Shown: positions 15,009-22,112 of the stretch, piece by piece | Numbering within the stretch: position 1 is the first letter of the stretch | Layout: the number at the start of each line of letters is the position of its first letter | DNA from: Hyphomicrobiales bacterium | GTDB lineage: Bacteria > Pseudomonadota > Alphaproteobacteria > Rhizobiales > Rhizobiaceae | Length of the DNA: 44,380 nucleotides | Direction: 5' to 3' | Assembly (NCBI GenBank): GCA_012842935.1 | Contig: DUSC01000131.1 | Location: forward strand, 1-44,380 | The notes under the pieces: generated by a model | Told to the model about the DNA's origin: nothing | What the model saw: the letters and a program-made list of their open reading frames with translations, nothing else | Databases searched by the model: none | Position numbers and translations under genes: made by a program

Positions 15009-17255
15009 ATGTCGGACATTCATGCTACGCTGACCGCCCTTGGAACGAACAAGGACTGGCTGATCGCGGCGAATTTCATCCTGTCAGTGCTGCTGACGCT
15101 GTGGATGCTGCGCTACCGTGCGCTCTACATCGCCTCCCGCGACACCCAGTCGAACTATCAAGACCTGATCGACAACCTGTCGGAAGGCATCTACCGCACC
15201 ACCCTCGACGGACGGCAGCTGAGCGCCAACAAGGCGCTCGTGCGGCTGAACGGCTACGCGAACGAAGCCGAGATGCTCGCCGGCGTCTCCGACATCGGCC
15301 GCGAATGGTACGTCGAACCCGGGCGGCGCGACGAGTTCCGCCGGATCCTCCAGCGCGACGGCCGTGTCGAAGACTTCATCTCCGAGATATACCGGCACAA
15401 GACCCGGGAACGCATCTGGGTCTCGGAATCGGCACGGCTCGTGCGCGACAAGCGCACCGGCAAGCCGCTCTACTGCGAAGGATCGGTGCGCGAGGTTACC
15501 GAGACGCTGAAGCGTCTCAACCTCGAGGCGCAGTTCCGCAAGCTGACGAGCGCGCTTCCGGGAGCCCTCTTCCAGTTCGTCAGCTATCCCGGACGGACTT
15601 CCGACGTGACCTATGCGAGCCCCGGACTCGAGCAGATCACCGGCTATCGCGTGGATGAGTTCGTCGCACGGCCGACGCTGTTCAGCGACATCGTCAACGA
15701 GGCCGATATCGGCGCCTTCCGCGCATCGATGCAAAAAGCGGCAGCGAACGGCAGCGAATGGGACCACGAGTTCCGCATCCGGGACCGAGACGGAAGGGAG
15801 AAGTGGCTCCGGATCACGGCAACCCCGGAAATCGGCGCTTCGTCGATCACCTGGCACGGCTACCTGACCGACATCTCGGTGCGCAAGCGTTACGAGATGG
15901 AGATCGAGGAACTGGCGTTCTTCGATCCCCTGACCAAATTGCCCAACCGGCGGCTCTTCATGCGGCGGATGACCCAGGCGATCGCCGGCTGCGCGGCGCG
16001 CGGCGACGACGACGTCCTCCTGTTCATCGACCTCGACAACTTCAAGACACTCAACGATACCCAGGGGCACGACATCGGCGACGCCTTCCTGGTCGAGGTG
16101 GCCGAGCGCCTGCGGCGATGCCTGTCGCCCAAGGACCTCGTCGCGCGGATCGGTGGCGACGAGTTCGTCGTCATCATCGAGGAAGCCGGACCGGACGCCG
16201 CCCGCGCCACGAGGCGGGGGATTGCCGCCGCGAACCAGGTGCTTGCCGCCCTGCACGATCCGTTCGAGCTCGGCGCCCTCAATCACATCGCCTCCGCCAG
16301 CGTCGGCATCGTCGTCTTCGACGGCGCCGAGCAACGGCCCGACGAACTGCTCAAGCGCGCCGACATCGCCATGTACCAGGCCAAGGCCGCCGGCCGGAAC
16401 GGCATGGCGCTGTTCGATCCCGCCACCATGGACCGCGAAACGGAGCGCTATCGCCTGCTCACCGACCTGCGCAGGGCGTTCAAACGACGGGAGCTCGAGC
16501 TTCACTTCCAGATCCAGGTCGACGACGCCGGCAGGGCGGTCGGCGCCGAGGGGCTGTTGCGCTGGAATCATCCCGAGCTCGGGACGGTCTTCCCCGACCG
16601 CTTCATCCCGCTCGCCGAGCAGTTCGGCCTCAACGACGAACTGACCCGCTACGTGCTCGATGCCGGCGTGAGCGCCCTGGCCACCTGGCAAGCGGACGCG
16701 GCGACGACGAACCTGCGCCTTTCGCTGAACGTCAGCGTGCAATCCTTCAACACGGACGACTTCGCGGGGCGACTCTCCGGGATCATCCAGGCCCACGGCG
16801 TCGACGCGAGCAAGCTGACGCTGGAACTGACCGAGCATGTCATGGCACAGAACCACGAGCAGGTCGCGGGCCGCATGGCCGAAGTCAAGAAGCTCGGCGT
16901 GCGCCTGTCGCTCGACGACTTCGGCACCGGCTATTCCTCGCTAGCCTACCTGAAGTCGCTGCCGCTCGACGAGGTCAAGATCGACGGCGGCTTCATCGCC
17001 GACATCGAGCACAGCGAGAGCAGCCGCGCGCTGGTCAAGACGATCCTGGTGATGGCGCGAAACCTCGGCCTCAACGCGGTGGCAGAGCATGTCGAGAACG
17101 TCCGCCAGGAAGCGTTCCTGCGGGCCTTCGGCTGCGACTACTTCCAGGGCTACCTGTACGGCCGAGCCATGCCTGCCGACGCCTTCCCGGCCCATGTGGC
17201 GGAGTACCGCAACAAGGGTCCGCGCCATCTCCAGCCGGCGCGCCGGAGCGCCTGA
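15009..17255 (+). CDS. PAS-PAS-GGDEF-EAL cyclic-di-GMP turnover protein
   Basis: A 748-residue signalling protein. One membrane segment near the N-terminus (residues 17-34, WLIAANFILSVLLTLWML) is followed by two PAS domains (about 48-165 and 175-290), then GGDEF and EAL domains. The cyclase motif is intact, RIGGDEFVVI with GGDEF at 382-386. The inhibitory I-site five residues before it reads SPKD instead of RxxD, so product inhibition is probably lost. The EAL motif reads EGLLRW (514-519), which keeps ExLxR. Metal and catalytic residues in NVSVQSF, ELTEH, DDFGTGYSS, KIDG, AEHVEN and FQGY remain, so both activities are possible. ATG 15009 is chosen because it precedes the membrane segment by 16 residues. 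Confidence 0.93.
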   Translation: MSDIHATLTALGTNKDWLIAANFILSVLLTLWMLRYRALYIASRDTQSNYQDLIDNLSEGIYRTTLDGRQLSANKALVRLNGYANEAEMLAGVSDIGREWYVEPGRRDEFRRILQRDGRVEDFISEIYRHKTRERIWVSESARLVRDKRTGKPLYCEGSVREVTETLKRLNLEAQFRKLTSALPGALFQFVSYPGRTSDVTYASPGLEQITGYRVDEFVARPTLFSDIVNEADIGAFRASMQKAAANGSEWDHEFRIRDRDGREKWLRITATPEIGASSITWHGYLTDISVRKRYEMEIEELAFFDPLTKLPNRRLFMRRMTQAIAGCAARGDDDVLLFIDLDNFKTLNDTQGHDIGDAFLVEVAERLRRCLSPKDLVARIGGDEFVVIIEEAGPDAARATRRGIAAANQVLAALHDPFELGALNHIASASVGIVVFDGAEQRPDELLKRADIAMYQAKAAGRNGMALFDPATMDRETERYRLLTDLRRAFKRRELELHFQIQVDDAGRAVGAEGLLRWNHPELGTVFPDRFIPLAEQFGLNDELTRYVLDAGVSALATWQADAATTNLRLSLNVSVQSFNTDDFAGRLSGIIQAHGVDASKLTLELTEHVMAQNHEQVAGRMAEVKKLGVRLSLDDFGTGYSSLAYLKSLPLDEVKIDGGFIADIEHSESSRALVKTILVMARNLGLNAVAEHVENVRQEAFLRAFGCDYFQGYLYGRAMPADAFPAHVAEYRNKGPRHLQPARRSA

Positions 17256-17285
17256 CCGCCGGCCGCGGCGCGCGCTCGCGGCGGC

Positions 17286-17314
17286 TTGACGTCGGCCCCG
17301 CCGCGCGCTCCATT
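17286..17314 (+). promoter_or_regulatory. Possible promoter of the caspase gene
   Basis: TTGACG (17286-17291), 17 bases, TCCATT (17309-17314). The -35 is good and the -10 poor. It lies just after the stop of the GGDEF-EAL gene and 20 bases before the caspase start. Confidence 0.3.
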
Positions 17315-17333
17315 TGCGCGATCGGGGGCCGCC

Positions 17334-18656
17334 ATGCCGTCACACCGTTTCCGCGCCGTTCGCCTGCTGGCAATCGTTTCGCTGGCCATCGCCGAGCCCT
17401 CGGCCGCCTTCGCGGCGGCGCGCAACGCGCTGGTCATCGGCAATTCGTCCTATCGACCCGGCTACGAACTGCGCAATCCGGTCGCCGACGCGCGGGCGGT
17501 GGCTAAAAGCCTGTCGCAACTGGGCTTTTCCGTCACCCTCGTCGAGGACAGCGACCTCGCGACGGCGCAGCGCGCCCTCGACGCCTTCGTGCCGGCGGCG
17601 ACTGCCGGGGATGCCGCCGTCATCTATTACGCCGGCCACGGCGCCATGATCGAGGGACGCAGCTTCCTGCTTCCCGTCGACTTCTCGATGGCGTCGTTCG
17701 ACGCGGTCGACAGGGAGGCGCTCGACGCCGAGCGACTGATGCAGGCCCTGTCGAGCACGCATTCGTCCTTCAAGCTGCTGATCTTCGACGCATGTCGCAA
17801 CAATCCGCTGGAGACCCGCGGGGCGGCGCCGCTTCAGCGGGGAAGCGACGCCCCGCCGCCGCGGACGGAAAACATGCTGATCGCCTTCTCGACCACGCAA
17901 GGCGCGACGGCGCTGGACGGCACCGGCGAGCACAGCCCCTTCGCCGAAGGACTGATCCGCCACATCGGCGAAACCGGAACCGATGTCGACCTGTTGATGA
18001 AGAAGGTCTCGTCCTTCGTCCGCGACAAGACCGAGGGGCGCCAGACGGTCTGGATCGAGGGCTCGATGACCAGGCCCTTCTACCTCGCCGCGCCGGCGAG
18101 CGCCGCCGGCGCGGTGACGACGATCGAGCCTCCCCGACCTGCAGAGGCGGTCGAACTCGTCTTCGCCGATTCCGACACGGTCCTGCTCACCGCGGACCGA
18201 CTCGCCGGCCTCGATGCGGCGACTCTCCGGCTGGCGCGCAACGAGATCTTCGCCCGTCGCGGCGGGCGCTTCGCCGACCCGGCGCTGACGGCACATTTCG
18301 AGCGGTTTTCCTGGTACCGGCCGACAACCTTCGAGCCGGTCCTCGGCGCGATCGAGCAGAAGAACGTCGAAACGATCCGCCGCTACGAACTCGCCGCCAG
18401 CGCGCCGCAGGACGGCTTCATCTTCGCGGATTCGGATCGGCGCCTGCTCACCGCGGAGGAGGTCGGGGCGCTGGACAAGGGACAGCTCGCGTTCGCCCGG
18501 AACGAGATCTATGCGCGGCGGGGCCGCAAGTTCGTCAAGGCCGAGTTCCGCGACTATTTCAGCCGGTTCGCCTGGTACAAGCCACAATTCGGCGAAGTTG
18601 AGCTGACATATGTCGAGCAGAAGAACGTCGACCTGATCCGGAAGTTCGAGAAATAA
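17334..18656 (+). CDS. Exported caspase-family (C14) peptidase with two YARHG domains
   Basis: A 440-residue protein. A signal peptide (RFRAVRLLAIVSLAIAEPSA) is followed by a caspase-like p20 domain (about 28-250). It starts ALVIGNSSY, has the catalytic His102 in YYAGHG and Cys154 in IFDACRNNP. The C-terminal part carries two YARHG repeats, LARNEIFARRGGRF and FARNEIYARRGRKF, each followed by an FxxFxWYxP segment and an EQKNVxxIR helix. YARHG domains are extracellular and probably bind the cell wall. The protein should act in the periplasm; bacterial caspase-like proteases cut after basic residues, but the substrate is unknown. ATG 17334 sits directly before the n-region. The next gene, a peptidoglycan peptidase, overlaps its stop codon. 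Confidence 0.9.
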   Translation: MPSHRFRAVRLLAIVSLAIAEPSAAFAAARNALVIGNSSYRPGYELRNPVADARAVAKSLSQLGFSVTLVEDSDLATAQRALDAFVPAATAGDAAVIYYAGHGAMIEGRSFLLPVDFSMASFDAVDREALDAERLMQALSSTHSSFKLLIFDACRNNPLETRGAAPLQRGSDAPPPRTENMLIAFSTTQGATALDGTGEHSPFAEGLIRHIGETGTDVDLLMKKVSSFVRDKTEGRQTVWIEGSMTRPFYLAAPASAAGAVTTIEPPRPAEAVELVFADSDTVLLTADRLAGLDAATLRLARNEIFARRGGRFADPALTAHFERFSWYRPTTFEPVLGAIEQKNVETIRRYELAASAPQDGFIFADSDRRLLTAEEVGALDKGQLAFARNEIYARRGRKFVKAEFRDYFSRFAWYKPQFGEVELTYVEQKNVDLIRKFEK

Positions 18657-19459
18657 GACCGCGCGCCTTCCTCCTTCTCCTCGGCCTCCTCGCCTCCCCG
18701 GCCCAAGCCGCCGACCGCCCGCCGCTCTACGGCGCGGAACCGCCCGACCTCGACGCACGGGTCGAGGGTCTTGTCGCGGCCTACCCCGACACGATCTCCG
18801 GCCGCGACGGAAACGACCTCGTGCTCAGGGACGGAACGAGGCTACCGCTCTCGGACGGCCGCACCGACAAGAGCTTCGACACGCTGCTCAACCGGCCCGA
18901 CATCGGCGACATGTTCGCCTTCCGCTATCCCGCAGGGGAGCCGGCGGCACCGCCGGCGCTCAACCACGATCCGGGGCGCATCCGCGTCGAAGCGCTGTTC
19001 CGGGCGCTCTACGGCGACTGCCGCAAGGGCGAGGTCGCCGGAAGACTGCGCACCGTGAAATGGCTGCCCCGGCACGGCGGCGGCACGGTGACGCTGACGC
19101 AGGCGCAAGGGGCGGCGGATGCACTGGAGCGCGTGTCGCGGGAACTCGACGAACTGCCCGCCGCCTTCGTCCGATACCTCGTACCCATCGGCGGGACCTA
19201 CAACTGCCGGGCGATCGCCGGGACCGAGCGCATGTCGATGCACGGCTACGGCGCTGCGATCGACATCAACATCAAACACACGACCTACTGGCAGTGGGTG
19301 AAGCCCGGGCCGGACGGAACCTATCGCTGGTCGAACCAGATCCCGGCCGAGATCGTCGACATTTTCGAGAAGCACGGCTTCGTCTGGGGCGGCCGCTGGT
19401 ACCACTTCGACACGATGCACTTCGAGTACCGGCCGGAGCTGGCCCTGCCCGCGCAATGA
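18653..19459 (+). CDS. Exported M15-family peptidoglycan peptidase (possible AUA start)
   Basis: A predicted D-Ala-D-Ala carboxypeptidase-type metallopeptidase (VanY/M15 group). Zinc ligands are visible in SMHGYGAAIDINI (His and Asp) and WYHFDTMHFEYRPE (His). The frame upstream of the first canonical start (GTG 18821) clearly encodes a signal peptide, RPRAFLLLLGLLASPAQAA, and conserved-looking mature sequence. No ATG, GTG, TTG or CTG exists in that frame after the TGA at 18599. The likely start is therefore ATA 18653-18655, which overlaps the caspase stop (ATAA) as an ATGA junction would. It may be a mutated ATG, a sequencing error, or true AUA initiation. The total is 268 residues. A shared terminator follows. 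Confidence 0.75.
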   Translation: MRPRAFLLLLGLLASPAQAADRPPLYGAEPPDLDARVEGLVAAYPDTISGRDGNDLVLRDGTRLPLSDGRTDKSFDTLLNRPDIGDMFAFRYPAGEPAAPPALNHDPGRIRVEALFRALYGDCRKGEVAGRLRTVKWLPRHGGGTVTLTQAQGAADALERVSRELDELPAAFVRYLVPIGGTYNCRAIAGTERMSMHGYGAAIDINIKHTTYWQWVKPGPDGTYRWSNQIPAEIVDIFEKHGFVWGGRWYHFDTMHFEYRPELALPAQ

Positions 19460-19461
19460 AA

Positions 19462-19485
19462 ATGCCGGGGCCTTCGCCCCGGCAT
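19462..19485. terminator. Bidirectional terminator, M15 peptidase / ndk
   Basis: A perfect hairpin: ATGCCGGGGC, loop CTTC, GCCCCGGCAT, preceded by AAA. It lies three bases after the peptidase stop and serves the convergent ndk gene as well. Confidence 0.75.
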
Positions 19486-19526
19486 CCAGAAAGATCAGTC
19501 GCTTGCGACAGCAGGCGGAAGCGGCG

Positions 19527-19949
19527 TCAGCCGACGATCTCGGTGTCGGAGAACCAGTAGCGGATCTCCTGCGCGGCGGTCTCCGGCGCGTCGGAGCCGT
19601 GGACCGAATTCTCGCCGATCGACAGCGCATAGGCCTTGCGGATGGTTCCCTCTGCGGCATTGGCCGGGTTCGTGGCGCCCATCACTTCCCGGTTCTTCGC
19701 GATCGCGTTCTCGCCCTCGAGGACCTGGACGACGGTCGGCCCCGACGACATGAATTCGGTCAGTTCCTTGAAGAAGGGGCGGTCCTTGTGGACGGCATAG
19801 AAGCCCTCGGCCTCGCGCAGGCTCATCCACACGCGCTTCGACGCGACGACGCGCAGGCCGGCATCCTCCAGCATCTTGGTGATCGCGCCGGTCAGGTTGC
19901 GGCGGGTCGCGTCAGGCTTGATCATCGAGAACGTGCGTTCGATCGCCAT
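19527..19949 (-). CDS. ndk: Nucleoside diphosphate kinase
   Basis: A 140-residue NDK that balances nucleoside triphosphate pools by moving phosphate from ATP through a phosphohistidine. The active-site His117 is in the hallmark NSVHGSD (114-120). The start [21 protein letters not shown] and [14 protein letters not shown] are also diagnostic. Length is standard. ATG 19949 has an AAGGAG ribosome site and a promoter 40 bases upstream, so it is probably transcribed alone. Confidence 0.98.
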   Translation of the reverse strand: MAIERTFSMIKPDATRRNLTGAITKMLEDAGLRVVASKRVWMSLREAEGFYAVHKDRPFFKELTEFMSSGPTVVQVLEGENAIAKNREVMGATNPANAAEGTIRKAYALSIGENSVHGSDAPETAAQEIRYWFSDTEIVG

Positions 19950-19987
19950 ATCGGCTCCTTGGGTTTCATGCTTCGAAAGGTGGCGCG

Positions 19988-20016
19988 TCTATACCGTCCG
20001 GCCGGCGCATTGCCAA
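19988..20016 (-). promoter_or_regulatory. ndk: Sigma70 promoter of ndk
   Basis: On the minus strand TTGGCA (20016-20011), 17 bases, TATAGA (19993-19988). Good match in both boxes; the leader would be about 30 bases. Confidence 0.6.
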
Positions 20017-20044
20017 GGGCCGGAGTCGGCAGGAAGGCGCCGGT

Positions 20045-20737
20045 TCAGGCGGCCGCGGGCGTGCGCCGGCCGAGCCCGCCATGGAGGTCGAGGCAGCGCT
20101 CGAACCAGGCCGAGACCGGATCGTCGGCAGCCAGCACCTGGAACGGCGAGATGACCCTCATCCACTGGAACGCGCCGAAGACGATGTAGTCGCCGAAGAG
20201 GGGCGCGTTGCCGCCGATGAAGGGCTGGTAGCCGAGCATGCTGCGCAGCGGCTCGAGCCCGGAACGGAAACGGTCCAGGCGTTCCTCGCGCCCGGCGACG
20301 ACCTGCTCGAGCGGCTTGCCGTAGCGGACCTCGCGGGTCCGGCGGAAATAGGCCTGGTCGGCCGGGTCGAGCCGGTCGTGGATGTCGAGGAGTGCCGCCC
20401 CGCCGAGGAAACCGTGTACGGTCAACTGCGACCAGCGCTCGATGAAGCGGGCCGCCGCCTTGCCGCCCTCGCCGCCAAACAGGCTCGGGCGGTGCGGGTA
20501 GGTTTCCTCGAGGTAGAGCGCGATGGCGAAGCTGTCGGCGACCACCCGATTGCCGTCGCGGATCACCGGGACGGTCTTCGAAACGCCGCCTTCGACCCCG
20601 GGAACCGCGAGGAATGGCGTCGGCACGCTTTCGAAGGCGAGATCCTTGTGGGCGAGCGCCATGGCGACCTTCCAGCAATGCGGGCTGAACGGGCGTCGCG
20701 GATCGCTGCCGACGAGATCGTAGAGAAGGATGGTCAT
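20045..20737 (-). CDS. Glutathione S-transferase family protein (LigE/etherase-like)
   Basis: A 230-residue GST-like protein. The N-terminal thioredoxin fold has the active-site segment FSPHCWKVAMAL (Ser18, Cys21), reminiscent of the SPxxWR motif of the beta-etherase LigE and its fungal relatives. KTVPVIRDG gives the cis-proline loop and VVADSFAIALYLEETYP the glutathione contact. The C-terminal helical domain (about 95-215) includes FIGGNAPLFGDYIVFGAFQWMRV. It likely handles a hydrophobic electrophile with glutathione; true ether cleavage is only a possibility. ATG 20737 is divergent from the DinB-family gene by 66 bases. Confidence 0.85.
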   Translation of the reverse strand: MTILLYDLVGSDPRRPFSPHCWKVAMALAHKDLAFESVPTPFLAVPGVEGGVSKTVPVIRDGNRVVADSFAIALYLEETYPHRPSLFGGEGGKAAARFIERWSQLTVHGFLGGAALLDIHDRLDPADQAYFRRTREVRYGKPLEQVVAGREERLDRFRSGLEPLRSMLGYQPFIGGNAPLFGDYIVFGAFQWMRVISPFQVLAADDPVSAWFERCLDLHGGLGRRTPAAA

Positions 20738-20803
20738 TGGCGATGGGTCCGACCGAGGCTACTCTGCGACCATATTCACCCTGGCCCGGCAAAAGGGAAG
20801 CCC

Positions 20804-21316
20804 ATGCAGCAGCATTTCAGGATGTTCGCGGCCTACAACCGCTGGGCCAACGCGCTGGTCTACGACGCGGCGGCGACGCTCGGCGAAGAGGAACTCACCC
20901 GCGACACGGGCGCCTTCTTTGGCTCGCTGCTCAACACGCTGAACCACATCCTCGTCGCCGACCGCATCTGGCTGAAACGCTTCACCGGAGAAGGCGAAGC
21001 GCCGAAGGCGCTTGACGCGATCCTCTTCACCGAGCTCGCCGCGCTGCGCGCCGCACGCGAGGCGGAGGACGAGCGCATCGTCGCGTGGGTCGATTCGCTG
21101 ACGCCCAAGGCGCTCGCCGGCCGCTTCACCTACATGACCGTCACCGACCTGCGCACAATCTCGCAGCGACTGGCGCCGGCGCTGGCGCATTTCTTCAACC
21201 ATCAGACCCACCATCGCGGCCAGGCGCATGCGATCCTCACCGCGCTCGGCAAGCCGTCGCTGGTGCTCGACCTCATCTATTTCCAGCGCACGGAGGACGG
21301 GCGGCCGTTCGCGTGA
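20804..21316 (+). CDS. DinB-family protein
   Basis: A 170-residue four-helix-bundle protein of the DinB/YfiT superfamily. The start MQQHFRMFAAYNRWANALVY is typical, and metal-binding histidines are His48 (LNHILVADRIW) and His133/His137 (FNHQTHHRGQAHAIL). Members bind nickel or zinc; some are thiol-dependent transferases, others damage-inducible proteins of unknown role. AGGGAAG lies just upstream of ATG 20804, which fixes the start; the frame is open upstream but runs antisense to the GST gene. It converges with the vapC toxin gene with seven bases between. Confidence 0.9.
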   Translation: MQQHFRMFAAYNRWANALVYDAAATLGEEELTRDTGAFFGSLLNTLNHILVADRIWLKRFTGEGEAPKALDAILFTELAALRAAREAEDERIVAWVDSLTPKALAGRFTYMTVTDLRTISQRLAPALAHFFNHQTHHRGQAHAILTALGKPSLVLDLIYFQRTEDGRPFA

Positions 21317-21322
21317 GCGGGA

Positions 21323-21715
21323 TCAGCGCCACACGGGCAGGTCGAGATGCCGCTCGAGATATTCGAAGTCTCGATCCGAATGCAGTAGCTGCACGCGGTT
21401 TTCGATGCACCACGTGGCGATGATCACGTCGACGATGCCGCGGATCGCTATGCCGTTCTCGCGCAGACGCCGATAATTGGCCGCGGCGACCGGCGCAAGC
21501 CGCGGCCTGCACATCACCTCGCAGCGGATCGGCCCGAGCTTGCGTTCGACCTCGCGGCGGACCGTGCCCCTCCGTACCCCCTGAAGGAGTTCGACGAGGA
21601 TGAGATCCCCCATCAGGATCTCCCGGTTGACGACCGCCTCCCTCAACCGCGCAACCTGCGGGGTGAGGCGGGAGGCGAAGAAGTCCACCCACACCGACGT
21701 ATCGGCAAGGATCAT
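21323..21715 (-). CDS. vapC: VapC-type toxin (PIN-domain ribonuclease)
   Basis: A 130-residue PIN-domain protein. The acidic residues that bind Mg/Mn are present: Asp5 in MILADTSVWVDFF, Glu42 in LILVELLQG, Asp96 in GIVDVIIATW, and Asp114/Asp116 in HSDRDFEYL. VapC toxins cut tRNA or rRNA when their antitoxin is lost. ATG 21715 overlaps the antitoxin stop as ATGA, so translation is coupled, with antitoxin first, as usual for type II systems. All catalytic positions are intact, so it should be active. Confidence 0.92.
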   Translation of the reverse strand: MILADTSVWVDFFASRLTPQVARLREAVVNREILMGDLILVELLQGVRRGTVRREVERKLGPIRCEVMCRPRLAPVAAANYRRLRENGIAIRGIVDVIIATWCIENRVQLLHSDRDFEYLERHLDLPVWR

Positions 21716-21909
21716 CGATCCCGCCGGAGCGACGCCGGGTCGCCTTCCCACTCGACCCTGCCCTGCAACGACAGGACATCTTTCGCCGCGCGGGTCCTGT
21801 CGAGCTGCGCACGCAGCGCCTCGTCGACAACCTGACGCTTGGACTTCGCTCCGGTCAGCGCCATCAGCTCGGCGACGACCTTGTCGTCGATCTCGATATC
21901 GGTCCGCAC
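21712..21909 (-). CDS. vapB: VapB-type antitoxin
   Basis: A 65-residue antitoxin of the VapB (DUF2191-like) family. An N-terminal ribbon-helix-helix-like DNA-binding part reads RTDIEIDDKVVAELMALTG with AKSKRQVVDEALR. The flexible C-terminal tail ending WEGDPASLRRDR should wrap the toxin. The start is GTG 21909, supported by a strong GGGAGG five bases upstream; the frame above it has no homology. The AT-rich patch at 21915-21950, containing TATGCTAT on the minus strand, is the probable promoter and operator where VapBC autoregulates. It is too short for many gene finders and has no ATG start. Confidence 0.85.
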   Translation of the reverse strand: MRTDIEIDDKVVAELMALTGAKSKRQVVDEALRAQLDRTRAAKDVLSLQGRVEWEGDPASLRRDR

Positions 21910-22112
21910 GCCGCCTCCCGTGTGTAAAGCGATAGCATATTTAGATTCATGCCCTCCCCCGCACTGTCCCCGCCTACCGCCAAGCGCTGGTCTCGACCGC
22001 GGCGGCGACCGCATTCGCGGCCGGCGCCTTCCTGCCCGTACAGCGGGCGAAGGAGATGGCCGCCGGCGCCAGCCCCTTGCACTCCCGCGCCGTCTCGGCC
22101 ACAAGCCGGCGC

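Noticed and set aside
16548-16559. EGL instead of EAL as a sign of a dead phosphodiesterase domain
   Set aside because: The functional requirement is ExLxR, which is kept, as are the other catalytic residues.
18821-19459. Start of the M15 peptidase at GTG 18821
   Set aside because: It removes a clear signal peptide and about 56 residues that read as genuine protein.
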